NCBI RefSeq assembly: GCF_016863535.1
Contig: NZ_BOPB01000011.1
Span: 1-64,000, forward strand
DNA length: 64,000 nucleotides
Reading direction: 5' to 3'
Origin: Micromonospora lutea
GTDB lineage: Bacteria > Actinomycetota > Actinomycetes > Mycobacteriales > Micromonosporaceae
Shown: positions 22,692-31,789 of the stretch, in pieces
Position numbering within the stretch: the stretch's first letter is position 1
Layout of the letters: every line of letters starts with the position of its first letter
The notes under the pieces: model-generated
Told to the model about the DNA's origin: nothing
Seen by the model: the letters and a program-made list of their open reading frames with translations, nothing else
The model's database searches: none
Program-made: the position numbers and the translations under genes

Positions 22692-23054
22692 ATGGCCCGC
22701 ACTCTCGTCGTCAAGGCCACCGCCGGCGCCGATTCGCCGGAACGGTGCGCCCAGGCATTCACCGTGGCAGCCACCGCGGCCGCTGCCGGGGTGGCTGTCT
22801 CGCTCTGGCTGACCGGGGAGTCGACGTGGTTCGCGCTGCCCGGCCGGGCGCAGAATTTCGAGCTGCCACACTCGGCCCCCCTGGCTGAGTTGCTGCACGT
22901 GATTCTCGCCACCGGCACGGTGACGGCCTGCACCCAGTGCGCGGCTCGGCGCGACATCGACTCGGGTGACGTGATCCCCGGGGTACGGATCGCCGGGGCG
23001 GCGGTCTTCGTGGAGGAGACGATGGCCGAGGGCGCGCAGGCGCTCGTCTACTGA
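22692..23054 (+). CDS. DsrE family protein
   Basis: A 120-residue alpha/beta protein of the DsrE/DsrF-like family. It reads Arg-Thr-Leu-Val-Val-Lys-Ala-Thr-Ala-Gly near the start, an alpha helix rich in Ala, and Cys-Thr-Gln-Cys-Ala-Ala-Arg-Arg-Asp-Ile near residue 80. Two cysteines in that segment could act in sulfur transfer, but a role is not established for the actinobacterial branch. It shares a two-base-overlapping promoter with the 34-residue peptide gene. Confidence 0.85.
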   Translation: MARTLVVKATAGADSPERCAQAFTVAATAAAAGVAVSLWLTGESTWFALPGRAQNFELPHSAPLAELLHVILATGTVTACTQCAARRDIDSGDVIPGVRIAGAAVFVEETMAEGAQALVY

Positions 23055-23144
23055 CCCACGGACGTTCTCCGGGGCAACTCGGCCGACACCTGACAAGGCG
23101 ACGGAACGCGCCCGCCAAGGCGGGCAAATGCCTACGATTCGGGA

Positions 23145-23525
23145 GTGACCAAGGCCACCGAGCAGTTCTTCGCGAGCCTACCGGCCCGCGCCCCCGAGGT
23201 CCTGCGCACCCCGGTCGCGGGAACGCTGCGAATCGACCTGTCCGAAGGGCACTGCACCGAGCACTGGCTGGTCCGGATGCGACCAGGCGTCGCCGAGGTC
23301 GACCAGGGCGCGGAGTCGAGCGACGCGACGTGGTACTGCGGGGTGGATCTCTTCGACCGGCTGGTGACCGGACGGGCGCACGCGATCGCGGCGGTCTTCC
23401 GCAACGAGAGCACTTTCCGCGGAAACGTGGTGCTCTTCCTGGCCTTCCGCCGGTTCCTGCCGTCCGCGCCGGCCACCCGGGACCCGCGCGAGGTCGCCCG
23501 CGAGCACGCCAGGTGGACCCGGTGA
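23145..23525 (+). CDS. SCP2-like sterol-carrier-domain protein
   Basis: A 126-residue protein with an SCP2-type fold: an N-terminal helix, Gly-Thr-Leu-Arg-Ile-Asp strand, Trp-Tyr-Cys-Gly-Val-Asp-Leu-Phe and a C-terminal helix. The GTG start is 6 bases after TACGAT (23133-23138). Its stop overlaps the GTG of the glycogen-debranching enzyme by 4 bases, so the two are coupled. The ligand is unknown, and the link to polysaccharide metabolism is positional only. Confidence 0.78.
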   Translation: MTKATEQFFASLPARAPEVLRTPVAGTLRIDLSEGHCTEHWLVRMRPGVAEVDQGAESSDATWYCGVDLFDRLVTGRAHAIAAVFRNESTFRGNVVLFLAFRRFLPSAPATRDPREVAREHARWTR

Positions 23526-25555
23526 CGGAACTGATCAGCATCCTGGACGGCAACACCTTCCTGGTCAGTGATCACCGTGGAGACGTCGAGCCGTCGCTGG
23601 ACTTCCCCACCGGGCTGTTCGCCTTCGACACCCGTTTCCTCTCCACCTGGCTGCTGCTGATCGACGGTGAGCGGTTGCAGGCCCTTTCCGCCGACCACGC
23701 CGGTTGCCACCAGACCCGCTACTTCCTGGTGCCAGGCGAGCCGACCCACCTCCTGGACGCGAAGGTCTCGGTGATCAGGAGTCGGGTGGTCAGCGGGGAC
23801 CTCACCGAGGACCTGACCGTGCTCAACCACTCCGGGCAGGAGATGAGTTTCACCGTCCGGATGGAGATGGGCTCGGACTTCGCGGACATCTTCGAGATCA
23901 AGAACACCAAGAGCAAGAAGGGGCACAACACGGCCACGCCGGGCGAGAACTCGTTGCGGCTGACCTATCGGCGGGACGCCTTTCATCGCGAGACGACGAT
24001 CCGCAGCAGCTCCGACGCCCAGGTCGACCGCCGGGGGATGACCTTTCCGATTCGGATCGGCCCGCACGGGGAGTGGACGGTCCGCTTGACGGTCGACACC
24101 GTGATCTATGGCGCCCGCGGTCAGGATGTCCGCGCCCTGCTTCCCCTCGCGAGCAACCGGACGGCAGCGGGTATCGAGGCCGAGCACGCCGAGTTCGTCG
24201 ACCGGGCGCCGAAACTGAGCTGCGACTGCCAACCGCTGGCCGGGGCGTACCGACGCAGTCTGGTCGACCTGGCCTCGCTTCGGTACGAGTCGATCACGCT
24301 CGGCGTCCGTCTGTTGGCCGCCGGCCTGCCCTGGTTCATGACGCTGTTCGGCCGGGACAGCATCTTCACCGCGCTTCAGGTGCTGCCGTTCGTACCAGAC
24401 CTGATCCCACCGACGTTGACCATGCTGGCGGGGTTGCAGGGCCACCGGGTGGACGACTTCCGCGACGAGGAGCCGGGCAAGATCCTGCACGAGTTGCGCT
24501 ACGGCGAGACCGCTGGTTTCGAGGAGCAGCCCCACTCGCCCTACTACGGCTCGGCCGACTCCACCGCCCTGTTCGTGATCCTGCTCGACGAGTACGAACG
24601 GTGGACCGGCGACGTCGAGCTGGTCAAACGGTTGGAGTTCGCGACCCGGGCCGCGCTGACCTGGATCGACACCTACGGCGACCTGCTCGGCACCGGATAC
24701 GTCTGGTACCAGACCCGCAACCCCAAGACCGGCCTGGAAAACCAGTGCTGGAAGGACTCCTGGGACGCGATCTGTTACTCCGACGGTCGGCTGCCGAGCT
24801 TCCCCCGGGCCACCTGCGAGTTGCAGGGCTACGCCTACGACGCCAAGTTGCGCGGCGCGCGGATGGCGCGGCTGCACTGGAACGATCCGGCCTACGCGGA
24901 GCGGTTGGAGCGGGAGGCCGCCGAGCTGAAGGAGCGGTTCAACCGGGACTTCTGGCTGCCGGACAAGGAGTACTACGCGTTGGCCCTGGACTCCGACGGC
25001 ACACCGGTAGATGCGCTCAGTTCCAACATCGGGCACCTGCTCTGGAGCGGCATCGTCGACGAATCCCGGGCCCGGCAGGTCGCCGACCACCTGCTCGGCC
25101 CGCGCCTCTTCTCCGGCTGGGGGGTTCGTACCCTCGCCGACGACCAGGGCCGCTACAACCCGATCGGCTACCACGTCGGCACCGTCTGGCCGTTCGACAA
25201 TTCGATCATCGCGTGGGGCCTGTGGAAGTACGGTCTCCGGGATGAGGCGGGACGGATCTGCAATTCGATGTTGCAGGCGTCCCACTACTTCGCCGGCCGG
25301 CTACCGGAGGTCTTTGCCGGCTACGAACGTGACCTGACCGACTATCCGGTGGAGTATCCGACCGCGTGCAGCCCACAGGCCTGGTCGGCGGGCACACCAA
25401 TGCTGCTGTTACGGGTCATGCTCGGACTCGAACCACAGGGCGAGCACCTGATCATCGACCCGCACGTGCCGCCCGGGATGGGCCGGGTGGAACTGCTGGA
25501 CATCCCCGGCCGGTGGGGCCTCGTGGATGCGCTGGGTCGCAGCCGCGACGAGTAG
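23522..25555 (+). CDS. Glycogen debranching N-terminal domain protein / amylo-alpha-1,6-glucosidase
   Basis: A 677-residue protein. The N-terminal glycogen-debranching domain (Ile-Leu-Asp-Gly-Asn-Thr-Phe-Leu-Val-Ser-Asp near residue 7; about residues 5-210) is followed by a GH63/GH15-like (alpha/alpha)6 barrel. Markers are Trp-Phe-Met-Thr-Leu-Phe-Gly-Arg-Asp-Ser near residue 275, Gly-Gln-Asn-type Asn-Gln-Cys-Trp-Lys-Asp-Ser-Trp-Asp near residue 410, and Gly-Thr-Val-Trp-Pro-Phe-Asp-Asn near 555. The C-terminal acid is probably in the Trp-Gly/Pro-rich end. It would remove alpha-1,6 branches or act on related glucans in the cytosol. The GTG start overlaps the SCP2-like stop by 4 bases. Confidence 0.9.
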   Translation: MTELISILDGNTFLVSDHRGDVEPSLDFPTGLFAFDTRFLSTWLLLIDGERLQALSADHAGCHQTRYFLVPGEPTHLLDAKVSVIRSRVVSGDLTEDLTVLNHSGQEMSFTVRMEMGSDFADIFEIKNTKSKKGHNTATPGENSLRLTYRRDAFHRETTIRSSSDAQVDRRGMTFPIRIGPHGEWTVRLTVDTVIYGARGQDVRALLPLASNRTAAGIEAEHAEFVDRAPKLSCDCQPLAGAYRRSLVDLASLRYESITLGVRLLAAGLPWFMTLFGRDSIFTALQVLPFVPDLIPPTLTMLAGLQGHRVDDFRDEEPGKILHELRYGETAGFEEQPHSPYYGSADSTALFVILLDEYERWTGDVELVKRLEFATRAALTWIDTYGDLLGTGYVWYQTRNPKTGLENQCWKDSWDAICYSDGRLPSFPRATCELQGYAYDAKLRGARMARLHWNDPAYAERLEREAAELKERFNRDFWLPDKEYYALALDSDGTPVDALSSNIGHLLWSGIVDESRARQVADHLLGPRLFSGWGVRTLADDQGRYNPIGYHVGTVWPFDNSIIAWGLWKYGLRDEAGRICNSMLQASHYFAGRLPEVFAGYERDLTDYPVEYPTACSPQAWSAGTPMLLLRVMLGLEPQGEHLIIDPHVPPGMGRVELLDIPGRWGLVDALGRSRDE

Positions 25556-25621
25556 CCGCGTCGGCCGGACGGTGACTCCCCGGCCATCCGGGCCGCGCGG
25601 TCCGCTTCGGCAACGCGTCGC

Positions 25622-26482
25622 TCAGCTGGTGCAGCCCGTCGTCGCGGAGATGACTACCCGGTCCGGCTGGAAATCGGCCAGCACCGCGACACCGTCGCGC
25701 CGGTAGGCGTACACGTCCGGGGTCTCCACCACCGGCGTGCCGCCGGCCAACGGCGCGAGCGCGGCCTGCGGCTCGGTGGCCACCTGGTCGACGACGGACC
25801 GGACGGTACGGGCCGCCCCGCCACCGGGGCAGGGAGCGCTCGTCACCGATTCCGGCTCCCCGGCCCGGCCGCCCAGGGCGCGCACCGCCTCGAGCAGCGA
25901 GCCGACCTCAGGCCCGGCCGGGGCGGACCCGGCCCGGCCGTAGTCGTCGCCTACCGGCCGGCACCCGGTGTCGACAGTGAACCGGATCCGGCCGTCAGTC
26001 GCCGGTCGCCCGGTCACCGTGACGAACTCGCCGGCGTCGCCGCGCAGGCGAGGACCGTCGGGGGTGAGCCGGACACCGGCCCGCCACCGCGCGGGCAGCT
26101 GGTCGGCGATTCGCTCCAGCAGGACCTGCTCCTCGCCCACTGGCGCCGCCAGATCGACCGCCCGGGTCAGCGTCGCACCGTCGGCGAGCGGGCTGATCCG
26201 GCAGCCCCGGTCGACCTCGGCCGGAATCAGCGCCGGCACACCGCCGTCAACTGCCGCCACCAGCTCACCGATGGCCCCGTCGACTACCGGCCCGGCCTGG
26301 CTGAGGGTGCGTTGTTCCCGGACGGTCGGCGGATCCTCGACCGACGAGAACCAGGTGAGGCCGGCCAGCAGCACCGCCCAGGCCACCGTCGCCGCGATCA
26401 GCCAACGTGGCCACCGGGAGTCGGTGGCCGGTGGTCGGGGACCGGTCGGCGGAGGGTACCCGGTGCGGACGGCGTTGCTCAC
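25622..26482 (-). CDS. Membrane-anchored protein of unknown function
   Basis: A 286-residue protein with one transmembrane helix (about residues 27-46) after a proline-rich cytoplasmic start, then an extracellular domain of about 240 residues. The domain has a few Cys (Gly-Cys-Arg twice, Pro-Cys-Pro, Gly-Cys at the end) that may form disulfides. I recognise no family. It starts 12 bases after the regulator at 26495-27034 ends, so they form an operon; the regulator may respond through it. Confidence 0.75.
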   Translation of the reverse strand: MSNAVRTGYPPPTGPRPPATDSRWPRWLIAATVAWAVLLAGLTWFSSVEDPPTVREQRTLSQAGPVVDGAIGELVAAVDGGVPALIPAEVDRGCRISPLADGATLTRAVDLAAPVGEEQVLLERIADQLPARWRAGVRLTPDGPRLRGDAGEFVTVTGRPATDGRIRFTVDTGCRPVGDDYGRAGSAPAGPEVGSLLEAVRALGGRAGEPESVTSAPCPGGGAARTVRSVVDQVATEPQAALAPLAGGTPVVETPDVYAYRRDGVAVLADFQPDRVVISATTGCTS

Positions 26483-26494
26483 CCGGTCATCGTG

Positions 26495-27034
26495 TCACGC
26501 CTGGTGCAACCCTCCGTCGGGACGCCCGTCGCCGCTCTCCGGCGGCGCGCTCAGTCGGTAGCCGACACCGCGTACGGTCTGCACCTGCGGGCCGTCGGAC
26601 AGCGTCCGCAGCTTGCGGCGCAGCCGCTTCACCGCCGAGTGCAGGATTGCGGTGTCGCCCAGGTAGGCACCGCCCCAGACGGAGGCGAACAGCCGCTCGT
26701 AGCTCCACAACGTGATCGGTGGACTGGCCAGCCGGGCCAACAGTTCCCGCTCGGTACGGGTCAGCCCAAGCGGTACGCCACGCCAGGTGACCAGGTGTCC
26801 CGCCCGGTCGATTACCAGGTCCCCCCAGGTGGTCGGCCGTTCCGCGGGGCGCTCGGTGGGCACGTCACCCGGCCCGCCCGGCTCGGGCGGTGGGGCGGGA
26901 AACATCGCCCGCAGTTGGGCGAGGTCGGCGCAGATCACCACCGGCCCGACACCGTCCAGCCGCTGCACCACCCGCTGCCGGACGGTGGCATCGGAGCTGA
27001 CGCAGACCAGAATCGGGAACTCTTCACCGGACAC
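26495..27034 (-). CDS. Winged-helix (OmpR/PhoB C-terminal type) regulator without a standard receiver
   Basis: A 179-residue protein. The C-terminal DNA-binding domain (about residues 80-165) has the trans_reg_C pattern Leu-Thr-Arg-Thr-Glu-Arg-Glu-Leu-Leu and Val-Lys-Arg-Leu-Arg-Arg-Lys-Leu, ending Val-Arg-Gly-Val-Gly-Tyr-Arg-Leu. The first 75 residues resemble half a receiver (Pro-Ile-Leu-Val-Cys-Val-Ser-Ser) and are too short for a full phosphoacceptor fold. GTG 27034 follows a gggggaggcg ribosome-binding region. Tandem 11-bp repeats upstream (27121-27164) are likely its binding site. Confidence 0.85.
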   Translation of the reverse strand: MSGEEFPILVCVSSDATVRQRVVQRLDGVGPVVICADLAQLRAMFPAPPPEPGGPGDVPTERPAERPTTWGDLVIDRAGHLVTWRGVPLGLTRTERELLARLASPPITLWSYERLFASVWGGAYLGDTAILHSAVKRLRRKLRTLSDGPQVQTVRGVGYRLSAPPESGDGRPDGGLHQA

Positions 27035-27120
27035 GACGCCTCCCCCGAGCGCACCCCCCTGACCTGCGACTTCCACCGATCGCCAATGATGGTCACCGAT
27101 GACGCCCCGGTTGCAGCCTA

Positions 27121-27164
27121 TCGGTCAGGATCGCGCCTCGTCACTGACCGAGTACTGACCGACG
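27121..27164. promoter_or_regulatory. Tandem 11-bp direct repeats in a divergent promoter region
   Basis: actgaccgagt (27143-27153) and actgaccgacg (27154-27164) are adjacent direct repeats, and an inverted tcggtca lies at 27121-27127. An 11-bp phase is typical of OmpR-family regulators, and the adjacent regulator is of that type. The site could serve both divergent transcripts. Confidence 0.55.
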
Positions 27165-27326
27165 CTGTCCATTGATCACCGACGGTCGGCGCAAGAGCAT
27201 GACTCTCAGCGGGCGGAGGCACCACCACCGGCCACCCACATCGCCCCGGCCGCTCCGCGCCGCCGCGTCGCGGCGCGCGGATGTGCGGGCCCGAACGGAT
27301 CGGGACCGACGACGTGGGGAGGAAAC

Positions 27327-30300
27327 TTGTTCACACGACCATCCACCCGGTCGCCACGCTGGCGGGCGGTGGCGGTGCTGACCGCCGCCGTGCTGTGTGT
27401 CACCGGTCAGCCCGCGATCGCCGCGCCGGCCCAACCGCCGGCACCGCACCGGGCGGCCGTCGACCCGGCGCTGCTCGACCAGCTCAACACCACGTCGACC
27501 GCACCCTTCCTGGTCTATCTGGCCGAGACCGCGCCGCTGGCACAGGCCAGTCGGCTGCGCGACCCCGACGCCCGGGCCGGTGAGGTGCATCGGCTGCTCA
27601 CCGGCACCGCCACCCGCACCCAACGCGACCTGCGTACGTTGCTCGACGAGCGCAAGGTGCCGCACACGGCGTACTGGATCGCCAATGCAATGCGGGTCGA
27701 GGGCGACAAGGCACTGCTCGACGAGATCGTCCGCCGACCAGAGGTGGCCCGGATCGCGCCGAGCCGCAGCTACCCGCTGATCGTGCCGACCTCGACCGAC
27801 ACGGCGCGGGCCCGCACCGCCGCCGTCGAGTGGGGACTGACCAACATCGGCGCCCCCCGGGTGTGGGACGAGTTCGGTGCCCGCGGCGAGAGCGTCGTGG
27901 TGGCCAACATCGACAGCGGTGTGCGTTACGACCATGCCGCCCTCGTCGCCTCCTACCGGGGCAACCTCGGCGGCGGCAACTTCGACCACGCGTACAACTG
28001 GTTCGACCCGGCCGGCGTGTGCGCCAGCGCCGCTCCCTGCGACAACCACGACCACGGCACCCACACCATGGGCACCATGGTCGGTGACGACGGTGCCGGC
28101 AACCAGATCGGCGTCGCCCCCGGTGCCAAGTGGATCGCCGCCAAGGGCTGCGAGTCGAACGACTGCTCGGACGCCTCGCTGCTCGCTGCCGGGCAGTGGG
28201 TGCTCGCCCCCACCGACGCCGCCGGCCAGAACCCCCGACCCGATCTTCGCCCGGACATCGTCAACAACTCCTGGGGCGGGGACGGGGGTGACCCCTGGTA
28301 CCAGCAGACCGTCGCCGCCTGGCGGGCGGCCGGCATGTTCCCCGTCTTCTCCGCCGGCAACGACGGCCCGGCCTGTGGCAGCGCCGGCTCACCCGGTGAC
28401 TACACCAACGCGTACGCGGTCGGCGCGTACGACGTGAACAACACCATCGCCGGATTCTCCGGGCGCGGCTCCGGCACCGAGGAGCTGAAGCCGAACATCG
28501 CCGCGCCCGGCAGTGGCGTCCGATCCAGCGTCCGTAACGGTGGCTACGCCTCGTTCAGCGGTACCTCGATGGCCGCCCCGCACGTGGCCGGCACCGTGGC
28601 GCTGCTCTGGGGGGCATCACCCGGTCTGCGCGGGGACATCGCCGCCACCGAGGAGTTGCTGGACCGCACGGCCCGCGACGTCGACGCCACCACCTGCGGA
28701 GGCACCCCGGCCGACAACAACGTCTTCGGTGAGGGGCGACTCGACGCGTACGCGGCGGTGCGGGACGCCCCCCGTGGACCGGTCGGTCGGGTCACCGGGG
28801 TGGTCACCGACTCCGGTGCCGACGACCCGGTGCCCGGCGCGACGGTGACCGACGGCACCCGCAGCACCACCACCGGCACCGACGGGCGGTACGCGCTCAC
28901 CGTGCCGGCCGGCGAGACCACGCTCTCGGTCAGCGCCTACGGCTACGCCGGCCAGTCGGCGACCGTCACGGTGTCCGACGGCGGCACCGTCACCCAGGAC
29001 TTCGCTCTGCTGGCCACCCCGACGGTCACGGTCAGCGGAAAGGTCACCGATGGTTCCGGCCACGGCTGGCCGTTGTACGCCAAGATCGAGGTGACCGGCC
29101 GGTCCGGCGATCCGATCTTCACCGACCCGGTGACCGGCCGCTACTCCGTCGCCCTGCCCGGCAACACCTCATACCGGTTGACCGTGACCGCCCAGTACCC
29201 GGGCTACCGCACCGTCACCCGCGAGGTAGCCGTGGGCGGCGAGGCCACCACGATCAACCTGGCGGTACCCGTCGACGCCGCCTGCACCGCTGCCGGATAC
29301 ACGGCACGATTCGGCTCGCCGCTGCTGACCGAGAGCTTCGACGGGACGAGCGCGCCATCCGGCTGGACGGTGGCCAACCGCACCGCCTCCGGCGGTTGGG
29401 TCTTCAACGACCCGCGCTCCCGGGGCAACCTCACCGGCGGCACCGGCGGCTTCGCCATCATCGACAGCGACGCCCTCGGCTCCGGCAACACGCAGGACAC
29501 CGACCTGATCGCCCCGCCGGTCGACCTGTCCAGCACGGCGGCACCGGTGCTGCGGTTCCGCAGCGACTGGCGAGCCGTCGGCGTCAGCGACACCGCCGAC
29601 ATCGACGTCTCCACCGACGCCGGGGCGACCTGGACCAACGTCTGGCACCAGACCGCCAGCCGGCGCGGCCCCCGGATCGAGGAGGTACCCCTCGACCCGG
29701 CCGCGAACGCCGCGTCCGCGCTGGTCCGCTTCCGGTTCAAGGGCACCTTCGCCTGGTGGTGGCAGGTGGACGACGTGGAGGTGGTCAACCGTGAGTGCGC
29801 GCCGGTGCCCGGCGGGTTGGTGGTCGGGACCACCACCGACCGCAACACCGGTGACCCACTCAACGGTGTGACAGTGGTCAGCGACGACCAACCCGAGAAC
29901 CGGGCGGTCTCGGCGGCCACGCCCGGGGATCCGGCCGAGCCGGACGGCTTCTACTGGTTCTTCTCCGGGCTCACCGGCACCCACCCGGTCACCGCCGAGC
30001 GCACCCCGTACGCGCCGGTCACCAAGGAGGTGACGGTCACCGCCGACAAGGTGAAGCGGGCGAACTTCGCCCTCGCCGCCGGCCGGCTGACCGTCAGCCC
30101 GACGACGATCGAGTCACATCAGCCGTACGGCAGCAGCCGCACCACCCGGGTTACGGTTCGCAACACCGGCACCGCACCGGCCAGCGTCGACCTGGTGGAA
30201 CGCGCCGGCCGGTTCGAACTGCTCAGGCGCGACGGCGCACCGCTGCGGGAGCAGAAGGTGAAGGGGATCAGCAAGGCCCGCACCGGCACCGGGTACGGCG

Positions 30301-31703
30301 GGGCGGCACCGGCGGCCACCACCGCCGAGGACGAGGCGTGGAGCGAGATCGCCAAGCTGCCGGCGTCGATCTTCGACAACGCCGCCGCGTGGCTGGACGG
30401 GAAGATCTACTCGGTCGGTGGTGGCGGTGGCACCGGCACCGAACGCAAGGCCTGGGCGTACGACCCGGGGCCTGGCGCCTGGAGCGCCCTGCCCGACCTG
30501 CCGACGGTGCGGTCCAAGCCCGCCGCGGCGGCGGTCGGCGGCAAGCTCTACGTGATCGGTGGGTGGGGCGCTGACGACGCCACCGTCGCCACGGTCGACG
30601 TCTTCGACCCGGTCGCCGGCACGTGGAGCACCCTGGCGGGAGCGACCAACCCCGCCCCGGTCGCGGCGGCCGGCGCGGCGGTGGTCGGTGGGAAGGTGTA
30701 TCTGGTGGGTGGCTGCGCCGACGCCACCTGCACCGACAGTGACAAGCTGGTGGTGTTCGATCCGGCCACCGGCTCGTTCAGCACCGGTGCCGCCTACCCG
30801 CACCCGGTGTCCTGGTTGGCCTGCGGCGGGATCGGCGCCTCGGTCTACTGTGCCGGCGGCACCGGCAGCACGGAGTACACCGACGCCTACCGGTACGACC
30901 CGGCTGCAAACACCTGGAGCCCGCTGCCGGAGCTGCCGCTGGAGCTGTGGGGCTCGCAGTACGCGGCGGCCGGTGGGCTGCTGGTGCTGGCGGGCGGCGT
31001 GACCGATGGATCGACCGTGGTGACCAACCGCACCGTCGGCTTCGATCCGGCCACCGGGGCCTGGCGTGACCTGCCCAACGTCCGGTTCGGCCGGTACCGA
31101 GGGGCCGCCACCTGCGGCGCGTACAAGATCGGGGGGTCGCCCAGTTCCTTCGTGGGCAGCGCGGACAGCGAACGGCTCGGTGGTCTGGAACTCTGCGCCG
31201 CTCAGGCGGACCTGCCCTGGTTGAGCAGTTCCCCGACCACGTTCACCCTCGCGCCGGGTGAGTCGAGGACGGTGACGGTCACCCTCACCGCCACCGAGGC
31301 GGCTGGCGTCGCCCAACCTGGTCGGTACGCGGGCGAACTCGCCATCGCCTCCGGCACCCCCTACCCGGTCACCCCGGTCTCGGTGGAGATGAACGTGTCG
31401 CCGCCGGCCAGCTGGGGCAAGATCCGGGGCACCGTCACGGGTACCACCTGCGGCGGCGTGACGGTCGGCATCCCCGCGACGGTACGGGTGAACCTGATCT
31501 CGGCCGGCACCGGTACGACGTTGACCGCCGACGGGAACGGCCACTACGACCGGTGGTTGCCGAAGGGTCGCTACGAGGTGATCGTGGCCAAGGACGGCTG
31601 GGTGCCGCAGGTGCAGCGGCACCGGGTCGAGGCAGGCATCGTCGGCACGCTCGACTTCGCCCTGGAGCCCGCCTCCACCTGCACCAGAGCCACCGGAATC
31701 TGA
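27327..31703 (+). CDS. Secreted S8 subtilase with carboxypeptidase-regulatory-like and Kelch domains
   Basis: A 1458-residue exported protein. The TTG start follows a strong ggggagga site. The signal peptide spans about residues 1-33 (Ala-x-Ala cleavage). The propeptide covers about 40-165, then the S8 domain with Asp196, His243 (Asp-His-Gly-Thr-His) and Ser414 (Gly-Thr-Ser-Met-Ala-Ala-Pro). Beyond residue 490 come two carboxypeptidase-regulatory-like beta domains, a jelly-roll segment (about 665-830), another regulatory-like domain, and four or five Kelch repeats (about 1010-1285) with Gly-Gly motifs, then a final beta domain. It probably degrades extracellular protein and binds a surface through its C-terminal repeats. 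It faces the regulator at 26495-27034. Confidence 0.92.
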   Translation: MFTRPSTRSPRWRAVAVLTAAVLCVTGQPAIAAPAQPPAPHRAAVDPALLDQLNTTSTAPFLVYLAETAPLAQASRLRDPDARAGEVHRLLTGTATRTQRDLRTLLDERKVPHTAYWIANAMRVEGDKALLDEIVRRPEVARIAPSRSYPLIVPTSTDTARARTAAVEWGLTNIGAPRVWDEFGARGESVVVANIDSGVRYDHAALVASYRGNLGGGNFDHAYNWFDPAGVCASAAPCDNHDHGTHTMGTMVGDDGAGNQIGVAPGAKWIAAKGCESNDCSDASLLAAGQWVLAPTDAAGQNPRPDLRPDIVNNSWGGDGGDPWYQQTVAAWRAAGMFPVFSAGNDGPACGSAGSPGDYTNAYAVGAYDVNNTIAGFSGRGSGTEELKPNIAAPGSGVRSSVRNGGYASFSGTSMAAPHVAGTVALLWGASPGLRGDIAATEELLDRTARDVDATTCGGTPADNNVFGEGRLDAYAAVRDAPRGPVGRVTGVVTDSGADDPVPGATVTDGTRSTTTGTDGRYALTVPAGETTLSVSAYGYAGQSATVTVSDGGTVTQDFALLATPTVTVSGKVTDGSGHGWPLYAKIEVTGRSGDPIFTDPVTGRYSVALPGNTSYRLTVTAQYPGYRTVTREVAVGGEATTINLAVPVDAACTAAGYTARFGSPLLTESFDGTSAPSGWTVANRTASGGWVFNDPRSRGNLTGGTGGFAIIDSDALGSGNTQDTDLIAPPVDLSSTAAPVLRFRSDWRAVGVSDTADIDVSTDAGATWTNVWHQTASRRGPRIEEVPLDPAANAASALVRFRFKGTFAWWWQVDDVEVVNRECAPVPGGLVVGTTTDRNTGDPLNGVTVVSDDQPENRAVSAATPGDPAEPDGFYWFFSGLTGTHPVTAERTPYAPVTKEVTVTADKVKRANFALAAGRLTVSPTTIESHQPYGSSRTTRVTVRNTGTAPASVDLVERAGRFELLRRDGAPLREQKVKGISKARTGTGYGGAAPAATTAEDEAWSEIAKLPASIFDNAAAWLDGKIYSVGGGGGTGTERKAWAYDPGPGAWSALPDLPTVRSKPAAAAVGGKLYVIGGWGADDATVATVDVFDPVAGTWSTLAGATNPAPVAAAGAAVVGGKVYLVGGCADATCTDSDKLVVFDPATGSFSTGAAYPHPVSWLACGGIGASVYCAGGTGSTEYTDAYRYDPAANTWSPLPELPLELWGSQYAAAGGLLVLAGGVTDGSTVVTNRTVGFDPATGAWRDLPNVRFGRYRGAATCGAYKIGGSPSSFVGSADSERLGGLELCAAQADLPWLSSSPTTFTLAPGESRTVTVTLTATEAAGVAQPGRYAGELAIASGTPYPVTPVSVEMNVSPPASWGKIRGTVTGTTCGGVTVGIPATVRVNLISAGTGTTLTADGNGHYDRWLPKGRYEVIVAKDGWVPQVQRHRVEAGIVGTLDFALEPASTCTRATGI

Positions 31704-31729
31704 TCCTTTCAACCGGCGACCGATACGGC

Positions 31730-31771
31730 GGGTGGCCCGCATTCCTCCCTCGGGAGGGATGCGGGCCACCC
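31730..31771. terminator. Bidirectional hairpin terminator
   Basis: A stem of about 20 bp with one mismatch begins gggtggcccgcat, with a 2-base loop, between the convergent subtilase and SseC genes. Its position 26 bases after one stop and 18 after the other fits a shared terminator. Confidence 0.8.
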
Positions 31772-31789
31772 GGCCGATCAGAGCGTGGG

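Noticed and set aside
23132..25285. A 717-residue open frame on the minus strand
   Set aside because: It is antisense to the SCP2-like and debranching genes, whose protein families are clear.
30114..31769. A 551-residue minus-strand frame
   Set aside because: It is antisense to the Kelch part of the secreted subtilase.
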